The position numbers and the translations under genes are program-made. 52,969 bases of DNA from Oscillospiraceae bacterium (GTDB lineage: Bacteria > Bacillota > Clostridia > Oscillospirales > Oscillospiraceae), in NCBI GenBank assembly GCA_017937195.1, contig JAGBEA010000015.1:1-52969 (forward strand), written 5' to 3'. Below, in pieces: positions 1-7,214 of the stretch (positions within the stretch are counted from its first letter, which is position 1; the number at the start of each line of letters is the position of its first letter). The notes beneath the pieces were generated by a model that saw only the letters and a list, made by a program, of their open reading frames with translations, did no database searches and was not told the DNA's origin.

Positions 1-75
1 ATGATCTTTGGGCACCAGCGAATCTATGTCTACGATAAGTGCTTCTCGCCGCGCATCTTTTCTCCACTCTTCCAT
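1..75 (-). CDS. IS transposase N-terminus (IS1182/IS5-like), cut by window edge
   Basis: Only the first 25 codons lie inside the window; the gene continues off the left edge. The peptide starts MEEWRKDARREA and reaches DSLVPKDH, which resembles the conserved '(D/E)xLVPKDHLLRKI' block at the N-terminus of DDE transposases of the IS1182/IS5 type (InsH/DUF772 N-terminal domain). These enzymes cut and join the ends of their own element. A purine-rich site lies inside a hairpin just upstream (81-116). Family assignment rests on this single motif. The element end must lie between here and the gntR terminator, but I cannot place its terminal repeat. Confidence 0.65.
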   Translation of the reverse strand, partial: MEEWRKDARREALIVDIDSLVPKDH

Positions 76-80
76 GTAAA

Positions 81-116
81 CGCCCCCTTTTCCTCATTAT
101 ACAGGAAAAGGGGGCG
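81..116 (-). promoter_or_regulatory. Perfect hairpin over promoter -10 and RBS of the transposase
   Basis: A perfect 14-bp inverted repeat (81-94 with 103-116) and an 8-nt loop sit directly upstream of the transposase start. On the minus strand the loop reads GTATAATG, a consensus -10 hexamer, and the downstream arm holds the AAAAGGGGG ribosome binding site that precedes the ATG at 75. A transcript reading in from outside would fold this arm and hide the site, while a transcript starting just after the -10 would lack the upstream arm. The -35 is weak (TTCCCT at 17 nt). The regulatory role is inference. Confidence 0.5.
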
Positions 117-140
117 CAAGGGAAGTTTTTTGACAGACTG

Positions 141-174
141 AAGAGAGCCTGACACATCAGTGTCAGGCTCTCTT
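141..174. terminator. 15-bp stem terminator after gntR
   Basis: Perfect inverted repeat, arms 141-155 and 160-174, loop ATCA, starting 13 nt past the gntR stop. The T run (182-188) follows the arm on the plus strand; on the minus strand only TT follows, so it should be most efficient for plus-strand transcripts from the IS side and may act as a 3' stabilising stem for gntR. Confidence 0.6.
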
Positions 175-186
175 TGCTGTATTTTT

Positions 187-822
187 TTATTTTTCCTCCG
201 GAGTAACGCTGTATTCAAACAGCCCCAGGTCTTTGGACAGTGCCGCGATCCCCTTGTCCAGATCCCGATCACGCAGCGCCTCATAGATCTGTCGGTGAGT
301 CTGCAGCGAATTGGCACCATCATCGCTTCGATCCCAAAACAACAGATAGGTCGCCACCTTATTCAGCAGCTCATTGAGATACTTTTCGTAGTAAGGGTTT
401 CCCGATTGTGCCGCAATAATGCTGTGGAAGCGGCGGTTCAGCTCCACATACTCCGACATACGGAAATTCTGTTCCACTTCCTCCTGCTGGGCAAGGATCT
501 CCTCCATTGCCCGCAGACCATCCGCACTGCGCCGCCGGATGGCCAGCCGAAAAGCATCTATCTCCAGCAGGCCGCGCGTTTGACACACATAGAACAGATC
601 CTCCTTGGAGGGGCGTGTCACCAAGGCACCGCGGTAGGGCTGCTGTTCCACCAATCCTTCATACTTCAGGCGCAGCAGTGCCGCGCGTATTGCCGTGCGG
701 CTGATACCGGTCTCGCGGGCGATCTCCTCCTCTACCAATCGGTTGCCCGGATAGAGTTGCCGCGTGGCGATCTGATTCTTTATATACTTGTAAACCTGAT
801 CTACCGCACTGGCTTTTTTCAT
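187..822 (-). CDS. GntR-family regulator, FadR subfamily (FCD domain)
   Basis: A 211-residue DNA-binding repressor or activator. A winged helix-turn-helix occupies about residues 10-70 (EEEIARETGISRTAIRAAL is the recognition region), followed by an all-alpha FCD ligand domain to the end. The FCD signature helices are visible (NRRFHSIIAAQSGN and QTHRQIYEAL, with the metal-ligand histidines). FCD members usually sense small carboxylates or sugar acids, but nothing here names the ligand. It is divergent from sigG with 160 bp between them and has no metabolic partner next to it, so its target is probably elsewhere. The ribosome site is weak (GGGG, 9 nt before ATG). Length is normal for the family. 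Confidence 0.9.
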   Translation of the reverse strand: MKKASAVDQVYKYIKNQIATRQLYPGNRLVEEEIARETGISRTAIRAALLRLKYEGLVEQQPYRGALVTRPSKEDLFYVCQTRGLLEIDAFRLAIRRRSADGLRAMEEILAQQEEVEQNFRMSEYVELNRRFHSIIAAQSGNPYYEKYLNELLNKVATYLLFWDRSDDGANSLQTHRQIYEALRDRDLDKGIAALSKDLGLFEYSVTPEEK

Positions 823-923
823 CTGCTATAACCCCGTTTACATCTTGTTTTTCTTAGCATATCACAATTTTCAAAATAAGTCTATACGCGCCGCGTCGAA
901 TCACATCTCATTTCGCCTATGCC

Positions 924-953
924 GTATAACCCCATTTTTACCGGGAAATACTG
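924..953 (+). promoter_or_regulatory. sigma-F/sigma-G type promoter of sigG
   Basis: GTATA at 924-928, a 15-nt spacer, then GGAAATACTG at 944-953. This fits the forespore consensus GYWTA-N15-GGNNANANTN exactly. The -10 part (AATACTG, 18 nt after GTATA) also resembles the sigma-G pattern. A start site near 960 gives a leader of about 23 nt before the sigG ATG at 983. Confidence 0.75.
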
Positions 954-982
954 TTTCCATCACAGCACGCGGAGGCAGATCC

Positions 983-1753
983 ATGCACGGTAAGGTAGAA
1001 ATTTGCGGCATCAACACGGCGAAACTGCAGGTACTGAAAAACGACGAAATGACGGAGCTGCTGCGCCGCACCAAGGACGGCGATCTGTCCGCCCGCGAAG
1101 CGCTGATACAAGGCAACCTGCGGCTCGTACTGTCGGTGATCCAGAAGTTTCTCGGCCGCGGTGAAAATATGGATGATCTGTTTCAGGTGGGCTGTATCGG
1201 ACTGATCAAAGCCATTGATAATTTCGACATCACGCAGGGTGTCCGCTTCTCCACCTACGGCGTTCCTATGATCGTGGGTGAGATCCGCCGCTATCTGCGG
1301 GATAACAGTGCCATCCGCGTCAGCCGCAGTATGCGCGACACCGCCTACAAGGTGCTGCAGGCACGGGAAAAGCTGATGCGCATGAATCAGCGTGAGCCTA
1401 CCATAGAGCAGCTTGCCAAGGAGCTGGACATCCCACGCGAGGAGATCGTGTTCGCTATGGATGCCATTGTCGACCCTATGTCGCTGTACGATCCCATCTA
1501 TTCTGACGGCACGGATACACTCTGCGTGATGGATCAGATCAGCGACCGCTCCAATACGGATGAAAGTTGGATTGAACAAATCGCCTTAAAAGATGCCATT
1601 GCCCGCTTGGGGCAACGGGAGCGCAACATCCTCTCCATGCGGTTTTACCAAGGGAAAACCCAGATGGAGGTCTCCGCTGAGATCGGCATCTCGCAGGCGC
1701 AGGTCAGCCGCTTGGAAAAAAGCGCCATTCAATCCATCAAGCGAGGTCTTTGA
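983..1753 (+). CDS. sigG: Sporulation sigma factor SigG
   Basis: A 256-residue sigma-70-family factor for late forespore transcription. Its N-terminus (KVEICGINTAKL) carries the conserved 'KVEICGV(D/N)T' block typical of SigG and absent from SigF. Region 2 (DDLFQVGCIGLIKAIDNFD, about 64-82; core and -10 binding), region 3 and the region 4 helix-turn-helix (about 225-250, GKTQMEVSAEIGISQAQVSR) are all intact. The reading frame is open further upstream, but the ATG at 983 is 7 nt after GGAGG and matches family length. The spoIIGA-sigE pair that often precedes sigG is absent; instead it has its own forespore-type promoter, compatible with sigma-F start and sigma-G autoregulation. Confidence 0.95.
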   Translation: MHGKVEICGINTAKLQVLKNDEMTELLRRTKDGDLSAREALIQGNLRLVLSVIQKFLGRGENMDDLFQVGCIGLIKAIDNFDITQGVRFSTYGVPMIVGEIRRYLRDNSAIRVSRSMRDTAYKVLQAREKLMRMNQREPTIEQLAKELDIPREEIVFAMDAIVDPMSLYDPIYSDGTDTLCVMDQISDRSNTDESWIEQIALKDAIARLGQRERNILSMRFYQGKTQMEVSAEIGISQAQVSRLEKSAIQSIKRGL

Positions 1754-1829
1754 GGCAATAACGCTTGCAATTTTCTTACGCTTCACATATCCTATAGAAA
1801 AGAGATCTTTTTTGTAGGATGTGGTACAT

Positions 1830-3203
1830 ATGACCGAAAATCCCCTGTCCGTTCAGCCAATTCGCAAGTTGATCTGGAAATATGCTCTGCCCGGTATCGT
1901 CAGCCAGCTGGTCAACTCTGCACACAACATTGTCGATCAGATTTTTATCGGCTGGGGCATCAATGATCTGGGTATCGCCGCCACCAATGTAACCTTCCCC
2001 TTCACCACCCTTATGACCGCGGTTTCCGCGCTGGTGGGGATGGGCGCGGCGGCACGTTTCAGCATTCTTTTGGGCGAAAAGCGTCAGCGGGAGGCCGCAC
2101 AGTTTCTCGGCAACGCCATCACACTGCTGGTGCTGGCAAGCGCGATCCTGACAGCAGGCTTCTCCTTCTTCCTCCGGCCTACCCTCTATCTGTTCGGTGC
2201 GACCGAACCCATTATGGAGTACGCTGTCCCCTATGCCCGCATCATCTGTCTGGGCATCCCCTTTGGCATCTTCTCCGCCGGTATGTCCTATTTCATCCGC
2301 GCCGACGGCAGCCCCGTCTATTCCAGTGCAGTATTGCTTTCCGGTGCTATTTTCAACATTGTATTTGACCCCATTTTTCTCTTTGTTTTCAAAATGGACA
2401 TCGAAGGTGTAGCGCTGGCTACGGTTTTGGGACAGGTATTGTCCACAGTGCTGGTGCTGTGGTATCTGCTGCGCTGTATGCGTTCCGTGCAGCTGCAAGT
2501 CGACGATTTCCGGCTGCGCGGCCACGTGTCTGTCACCACCTTCTCCCTTGGCATCGCGACCTTCACCACCCATACGCTCCATACGATTGCCCAAATTTTG
2601 CAGACCAATGCACTGAAAACCTTCGGTGCCCTCTCCATCTACGGCAGTGAAGTCCCCATCACCGCTGCCGGTGCGGTAGCAAAGCTGACTATGGTTTTTT
2701 TGGCCGCGATCATCGGTATCGCTATCGGCAGCCAGCCTATCTCCGGTTATAATCTGGGCAGCCGTCAATACGGGCGCGTCAAAGAGGTGTATCGGCTGGT
2801 GCTGCGCTACGGAACCGTCATCGCTATCTCCTCCTATGCTATACTGCAGCTTTTCCCCCACACAATTTTACAGATTTTTGGCTCGGATGACCCGCTGTTC
2901 TATCAGTTTGCCACCCGTTATATCCGCATTTTCCTCGGTGCACTGTTCCTCAATACGATACAGCCGGTAACCTCCATTTTCTGCACCTCCATCGGAAAAG
3001 CAAAGCTTGGCTTCTGGATGGCACTGATCCGCCAAGGATTAGTTATGATCCCCGTGCTGCTGATCCTCCCCCACTTCTTGGGTGTGGACGGCGTACTGTT
3101 CTCCGGCTGTATCTCCGACACCGTTGCCGCCATTGTGGCGTTCTTTGTAGGGCGCTCGCAGCTGAAATGGCTGACAAATCTGGAGCAGGACGCGACTACA
3201 TAA
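1830..3203 (+). CDS. MATE-family multidrug/sodium antiporter
   Basis: A 457-residue inner-membrane exporter of the MATE family, with about twelve predicted transmembrane helices in two related halves. The opening (PIRKLIWKYALPGIVSQLV, then NIVDQIFIGWG) is the usual MATE first-helix pair. Relatives couple Na+ or H+ entry to expulsion of drugs or metabolites; the substrate cannot be read from sequence. A GTG at 1821 is in frame, but AGGA at 1816-1819 is better spaced for the ATG at 1830. It follows sigG by 76 bp on the same strand; I saw no convincing separate promoter, so read-through from sigG is possible. It ends at a strong terminator shared with glnS. Confidence 0.92.
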   Translation: MTENPLSVQPIRKLIWKYALPGIVSQLVNSAHNIVDQIFIGWGINDLGIAATNVTFPFTTLMTAVSALVGMGAAARFSILLGEKRQREAAQFLGNAITLLVLASAILTAGFSFFLRPTLYLFGATEPIMEYAVPYARIICLGIPFGIFSAGMSYFIRADGSPVYSSAVLLSGAIFNIVFDPIFLFVFKMDIEGVALATVLGQVLSTVLVLWYLLRCMRSVQLQVDDFRLRGHVSVTTFSLGIATFTTHTLHTIAQILQTNALKTFGALSIYGSEVPITAAGAVAKLTMVFLAAIIGIAIGSQPISGYNLGSRQYGRVKEVYRLVLRYGTVIAISSYAILQLFPHTILQIFGSDDPLFYQFATRYIRIFLGALFLNTIQPVTSIFCTSIGKAKLGFWMALIRQGLVMIPVLLILPHFLGVDGVLFSGCISDTVAAIVAFFVGRSQLKWLTNLEQDATT

Positions 3204-3207
3204 TGAC

Positions 3208-3235
3208 AAAGGCACAGCCTCGCGGCTGTGCCTTT
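3208..3235. terminator. Bidirectional terminator between MATE gene and glnS
   Basis: 12-bp stem (3208-3219 with 3224-3235), loop TCGC, with A and T tracts inside the arms so that it reads as a terminator on both strands. It lies between the convergent ends of the MATE gene and glnS. Confidence 0.85.
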
Positions 3236-3247
3236 TATTGTGTTTCT

Positions 3248-4987
3248 TTACTTTTTGAAGCTATCTTTCAGCGATACACTGCGGTTGAACACCAAATGCT
3301 CGGCACTGCTGTCGCGGTTATCCAGGCAGAAGTAGCCAACGCGCATAAACTGGAAGGTAGGTGCGTTCATACCGGTGCGGTTTTCCTGCTTGTCAAACTC
3401 AGCTGCCACATCGGCCATTGCCTTCTCCACCTTGCAGCCGGTCAGGATCTGCAGGGAATCGGGATTCAGGCACTGCAGGAAATCCTTATCGGGACCGTCG
3501 GGCTGAGCATCGGAGAACAGATTGTCATACAGACGCACTTCGGCATCCAGACAATTCTCCGCATCTACCCAGTGGATAGTGGCACCCTTGACCTTGCGAC
3601 CGTCGGCAGGATTGCCGCCGCGGGACTCGGGATCGTACTCACACAGCACCTCCACCACGTTGCCAGCCTCGTCCTTGACGCAGCCGGTACAGCGGATGAG
3701 ATAGGCGCCCTTCAGACGGCACTCAAGACCCTCGGGGTACAGACGCTTATACTTGGGGATGGGGGTCTCCATAAAGTCGTCAGCCTCGATCCACAGATTG
3801 CGGCTGAAGGTGATCTCGTGGGTGCCCTGCGTGGGATCGGTGGGGTTATTCTCCACCTCGAAGACCTCGCTCTTGCCCTCGGGATAGTTGGTGACGGTCA
3901 GCTTCACGGGATGGATGACGGCCATGGTACGCTCAGCGGTCAGATTCAGATCCTCGCGCAGGCAGTGCTCCAGAAAACCGTACTCGATGGTGCTGGGGGA
4001 CTTGGCGACACCGATACGCTCGCAGAAATCACGGATGGAATGGGCGGTGTAGCCACGGCGGCGCAGACCGCACAGCGTGGGCATACGGGGATCATCCCAG
4101 CCGGACACATAGTTCTGCTCCACCAACTGACGCAGCTTGCGCTTGCTCATCACCGTGTGGTCGATGCCCAGACGGGCGAACTCGATCTGGCGGGGCTTGT
4201 GGAACGGAATGGACACATTGTTCACCACCCAGTTGTACAGAGGACGGTGATCCTCATACTCCAAAGAGCACAGACTGTGGGTAATACCCTCCAGTGCGTC
4301 CTGAATGGGATGTGCGAAGTCATACATGGGGAACACGCACCACTTGGTGCCCTGACGGTGATGCTCGATATAGCGGATGCGGTAGATGACGGGGTCGCGC
4401 ATATTGAAGTTGCCGCTGGCCAGATCGATCTTGGCGCGCAGGGTCATCTTGCCCTCCTCCACCTCGCCCGCGATCATCTTGCGGAACAACTCACGGTTCT
4501 CCTCGATGGGACGGTCACGGTAGGGGGAAGTTGCAGGCACACCGATATCTCCACGGTTTGCCTTGAACTCCTCGGGGGTCAGCTCGCACACATAGGCAAG
4601 TCCCTTGTCGATCAGCTCAAAGGCGAACTCCAGCGTCTTTTCAAAATAGTCCGAGCCGTAGAAGAAACGGTCACCCCAGTCGAAGCCCAGCCAGTGGATA
4701 TCCTGCTGGATCGCCTCCACATACTCGGTGTCTTCCTTGGCGGGGTTGGTATCGTCCATACGCAGATTGCACATACCGCCGTACTTCTCAGCCGTGCCGA
4801 AGTCGATGCACAGCGCCTTGCAGTGACCAATGTGCAGATAGCCGTTAGGCTCGGGCGGGAAACGGGTGTGAACGGTCATTCCCTGGAACTGACCACCCTC
4901 TGCGATGTCCTCGTCGATAAAAGTATGGATAAAGTTTTTGCTCTCGGAAACCTCTGCGGTTTCGGGGGTCTTTCTTTCCTCGGTCAT
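3248..4987 (-). CDS. glnS: Glutaminyl-tRNA synthetase
   Basis: A 579-residue class I aminoacyl-tRNA synthetase that charges tRNA-Gln directly. The HIGH region is PPEPNGYLHIGHC at 44-56 and the KMSKS-type loop is VMSKRKL at 279-285; the C-terminal half is the beta-barrel anticodon-binding part. The pattern around HIGH is that of GlnRS rather than GluRS. Many Firmicutes, including Bacillus, lack GlnRS and make Gln-tRNA by GatCAB amidation, so this gene marks a lineage with the direct route. The start at 4987 is chosen because AAGGAG lies 9 nt upstream; an in-frame start 14 codons earlier has no such site. Confidence 0.96.
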   Translation of the reverse strand: MTEERKTPETAEVSESKNFIHTFIDEDIAEGGQFQGMTVHTRFPPEPNGYLHIGHCKALCIDFGTAEKYGGMCNLRMDDTNPAKEDTEYVEAIQQDIHWLGFDWGDRFFYGSDYFEKTLEFAFELIDKGLAYVCELTPEEFKANRGDIGVPATSPYRDRPIEENRELFRKMIAGEVEEGKMTLRAKIDLASGNFNMRDPVIYRIRYIEHHRQGTKWCVFPMYDFAHPIQDALEGITHSLCSLEYEDHRPLYNWVVNNVSIPFHKPRQIEFARLGIDHTVMSKRKLRQLVEQNYVSGWDDPRMPTLCGLRRRGYTAHSIRDFCERIGVAKSPSTIEYGFLEHCLREDLNLTAERTMAVIHPVKLTVTNYPEGKSEVFEVENNPTDPTQGTHEITFSRNLWIEADDFMETPIPKYKRLYPEGLECRLKGAYLIRCTGCVKDEAGNVVEVLCEYDPESRGGNPADGRKVKGATIHWVDAENCLDAEVRLYDNLFSDAQPDGPDKDFLQCLNPDSLQILTGCKVEKAMADVAAEFDKQENRTGMNAPTFQFMRVGYFCLDNRDSSAEHLVFNRSVSLKDSFKK

Positions 4988-5037
4988 TTTCTCACACTCC
5001 TTAATAACCAAAATTTGTGATGCAAACACACCAATAT

Positions 5038-5066
5038 ATTATAGCTATTGTTTCGTCAAATTGCAA
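5038..5066 (-). promoter_or_regulatory. glnS promoter
   Basis: On the minus strand TTGCAA (5066-5061), a 17-nt spacer and TATAAT (5043-5038). It gives a leader of about 45 nt to the glnS ATG at 4987. Confidence 0.75.
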
Positions 5067-5094
5067 GAGTTCGGCGGCTGTTTTTTGGCCCATT

Positions 5095-5601
5095 TCACAA
5101 CAGCTCCGACTCTTTGGGGATATGTCGCGCCAAGGCGGCATTTTTCATCCGCCGATCGTCCGTCACCTCGCGCACCACGGTGATCTGGGGCGGCAAGTTG
5201 AACGCTTGCTCCTCCCGCTCCAGCTCCACCTCCATCACGGCGATGCTGTCCCAGAAGGGATAGATGTCGATCTCAAAAGTAAAGCCGTCATAGGGCAGAC
5301 AGTAACGCCGCTTGCACACCGTCAGCGCATCCGCCGCCTTTTGCTGCAGCAAACGCTCATATTCCGCGCGGTCGATGAGCCGTTCCCGCTCCACGCATGT
5401 GCGGTCGGTACAGCGCTCCTTCTCGGTGTGGAAAAACTCCTCCCGCTCCCCTACTCTGCGCCGCACGCGGGCGGTCACTCCCTCGCGGCTTTCAAGGTAG
5501 GTCTGCTCCATCTCATACACCGCGCTGCACAGCGGGCGCAGCTGTTCCTCATCGGGGCGCAGGATCAGATATTTGCGTTCGATCTCCAAAGGCTGATTCA
5601 C
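5095..5601 (-). CDS. CYTH-domain protein (triphosphatase/adenylate cyclase fold)
   Basis: A 168-residue single-domain CYTH protein. The signature ExExK is E6-I-E8-R-K10 near the start, and alternating charged residues along the strands (for example RVRRRV, FEIDIYP, MEVELE) line the tunnel that binds Mg2+ and triphosphate in this family. Relatives hydrolyse inorganic triphosphate or thiamine triphosphate; a few are class IV adenylate cyclases. The substrate here is not determined. The start codon overlaps the end of rnmV by 4 nt, so it is translated as the last gene of the comEC-holA-rnmV run. It ends about 50 bp before the glnS promoter. Confidence 0.88.
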   Translation of the reverse strand: MNQPLEIERKYLILRPDEEQLRPLCSAVYEMEQTYLESREGVTARVRRRVGEREEFFHTEKERCTDRTCVERERLIDRAEYERLLQQKAADALTVCKRRYCLPYDGFTFEIDIYPFWDSIAVMEVELEREEQAFNLPPQITVVREVTDDRRMKNAALARHIPKESELL

Positions 5602-6170
5602 AGCGCATCAAACTCCTCTCGCGTCAGCAGCAGATTCATCGCTTCCAGCAGTGCGTTGGCTGTCATATGGGACGGAAGCTGCAGTTTTTGCAGCAGTTTT
5701 TGCCGTTTTTCCTCGGAATTAGGGCCAATCAGCCCCTTTTCCATCATATCCGCTTTGGTGATCCCTGCGGAAACGCAGGCTTCCTCGCCCTCAAAGGTGG
5801 CGCCGCAGTGGCGCAGAGTCTCCAACAGCACCTCCGCCGTCATACCCTCCACACCCAAAAGGCCTTCCTTCCCCGCCTTGCTCTTGCGGCGCTCCTTGCC
5901 GCAGATATCGGGGATATAGGCCTGCTTGATGCGATCCTTGGGCAGCGCACCCTTGAGGTAATTGCGGATCACAAAGCCTGCTCCGTCGCTGTCGGTCAGC
6001 AGGATCAAGCCCCGTTTTTCCGCTAAGCGGCGCAGAAATGCCAGCTTCTCCTTATCGTTGAACACGCCGAAGCCGCCCGTTTCCACAATGGTGGCATCCA
6101 CCACCTGCAGCAGCGTATTTTTATCGTAGCGGCCTTCCACCACGATCACTTCCCGAATCTTCTGCTTCAT
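5598..6170 (-). CDS. rnmV: Ribonuclease M5 (5S rRNA maturase)
   Basis: A 190-residue TOPRIM-domain nuclease that trims both ends of the 5S rRNA precursor in low-GC Gram-positives, acting on the ribosomal protein L18-bound precursor. The TOPRIM glutamate is in VVEGRYD (E12) and the DxD pair in LLTDSDGAG (D60, D62). The family-typical follow-on (KGALPKDRIKQAYIP) is present. It overlaps holA upstream and the CYTH gene downstream by 4 nt each, which points to coupled translation. Length matches the Bacillus enzyme. Confidence 0.94.
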   Translation of the reverse strand: MKQKIREVIVVEGRYDKNTLLQVVDATIVETGGFGVFNDKEKLAFLRRLAEKRGLILLTDSDGAGFVIRNYLKGALPKDRIKQAYIPDICGKERRKSKAGKEGLLGVEGMTAEVLLETLRHCGATFEGEEACVSAGITKADMMEKGLIGPNSEEKRQKLLQKLQLPSHMTANALLEAMNLLLTREEFDAL

Positions 6171-7213
6171 TTTCTGTCAGCCAGCTCCATCAAAAACAGT
6201 TTCAGCTCCGCCTCACGGTCGATGCCCGTTTCGCTCTTCATCCGCCGATCCAGTGTCTGACACTTTTTCAGCGCGCGGCGGCACCAATCGTGATCCACAC
6301 GTTTGGCGGCATCCATCAGCAGCTTTGCGGGATAGTCATTGCGCATATTCCACAGCTGCACCAGCCAAGCCTTGTCCTTGCCGCTGTCCAGTGCAAGCCG
6401 TGCGGTGTAGATCCGCCGCAGTTCCTTACCGATAGCCGCAAGGATCATAATGGGCTCTTCCTGCATCCGCAGCAGATCGCCCAAAATCCGCGCCGCATCG
6501 TCATAGCGACGGTCTGTGATACACTTGGTCATATCAAACACGCGGGCATCCAGCACGGGCTCCACAACAGCGTCAATATCGGAAATGGTAATGTTCTGCC
6601 CCTTGGCATAGGCCCCCACCTTCTTGATCTCCTGCACCAGCGCCGTCATCAGCGTGCCGCAGGTGAACAGAAGATGGTCAATGGTGGCGGTGTCAATGTC
6701 GTGTCCCGTGGCGGCAACGCGGCGCTTGACCCACTTCACCAGTGCGGCGCGCTCCTGCTCCTGAAACTCCACTTCCTGCACGAATTTGTCCAGCGCGGCG
6801 GTCAGTTTCTTCATTTTGCCGTCCCGCTTGTAGCTGACGGTATCATAGACGAACACCAGTGTACAGTACTCAGGGAAATCGCTGAGGATCTCGATGAGTG
6901 CGGTTCTCTGGCTCTCCTCCAGCTTGAAAATATCCAGATCCGTCACCGTCACCAGCGTGTTCTGCGCCATCATCGGCATCGCCTCGACGGTCTCCAGCAG
7001 CTCCTGCATCGTCAGGTTCTTGCCCTGCAGGCGGTGGTAATTGAACTCTTCAAAGCCCTCGGGTACCAGCGTGCGGCGCAGCTCCTCCAGATAGAACTCG
7101 CGCAGATAGGTCTCCTCACCGTAGAAGATATATACATTTTCCGGCGTAACATTTTTGATGTCGCTTTTCAGCTTCTCAAATGCCGCCGTGCTTTTCGTTG
7201 CTTTTACTGCCAT
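6167..7213 (-). CDS. holA: DNA polymerase III, delta subunit
   Basis: A 348-residue clamp-loader subunit that opens the beta sliding clamp. The N-terminus contains the family hallmark NVYIFYGEETYLREFYLEEL (about residues 24-43), followed by an AAA+-like fold without working Walker motifs and a C-terminal helical collar with RRALKKCQTLDRRMKSE near the end. The stop of comEC is one base before this ATG, and the gene overlaps rnmV, so comEC-holA-rnmV is one transcription unit. The comEC-holA adjacency is common in Firmicutes. Confidence 0.95.
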   Translation of the reverse strand: MAVKATKSTAAFEKLKSDIKNVTPENVYIFYGEETYLREFYLEELRRTLVPEGFEEFNYHRLQGKNLTMQELLETVEAMPMMAQNTLVTVTDLDIFKLEESQRTALIEILSDFPEYCTLVFVYDTVSYKRDGKMKKLTAALDKFVQEVEFQEQERAALVKWVKRRVAATGHDIDTATIDHLLFTCGTLMTALVQEIKKVGAYAKGQNITISDIDAVVEPVLDARVFDMTKCITDRRYDDAARILGDLLRMQEEPIMILAAIGKELRRIYTARLALDSGKDKAWLVQLWNMRNDYPAKLLMDAAKRVDHDWCRRALKKCQTLDRRMKSETGIDREAELKLFLMELADRK

Positions 7214-7214
7214 A

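Noticed and set aside
141-174. The 15-bp inverted repeat as the terminal repeat of the insertion sequence
   Set aside because: Both arms lie on the same side of the element and it fits a terminator stem after gntR; the other IS end is outside the window and cannot be compared.
845-982. An N-terminal extension of SigG from 845
   Set aside because: It covers the sigma-F/G promoter, and the ATG at 983 has a well-spaced GGAGG and gives the conserved family start.
1780-1800. CATATCCTA before the MATE gene as a sigma-K -10 element
   Set aside because: The AC of the sigma-K -35 is not at the required 16-17 nt, so the match is likely chance.
3167-5020. A 617-codon plus-strand open frame over glnS
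   Set aside because: It is the antisense of a well-conserved gene, has no ribosome site and its product is low-complexity His/Leu/Gln-rich. The same holds for the long open frames opposite polC (20047-22923), alaS (34226-37078) and bcd/hbd (47833-50397).
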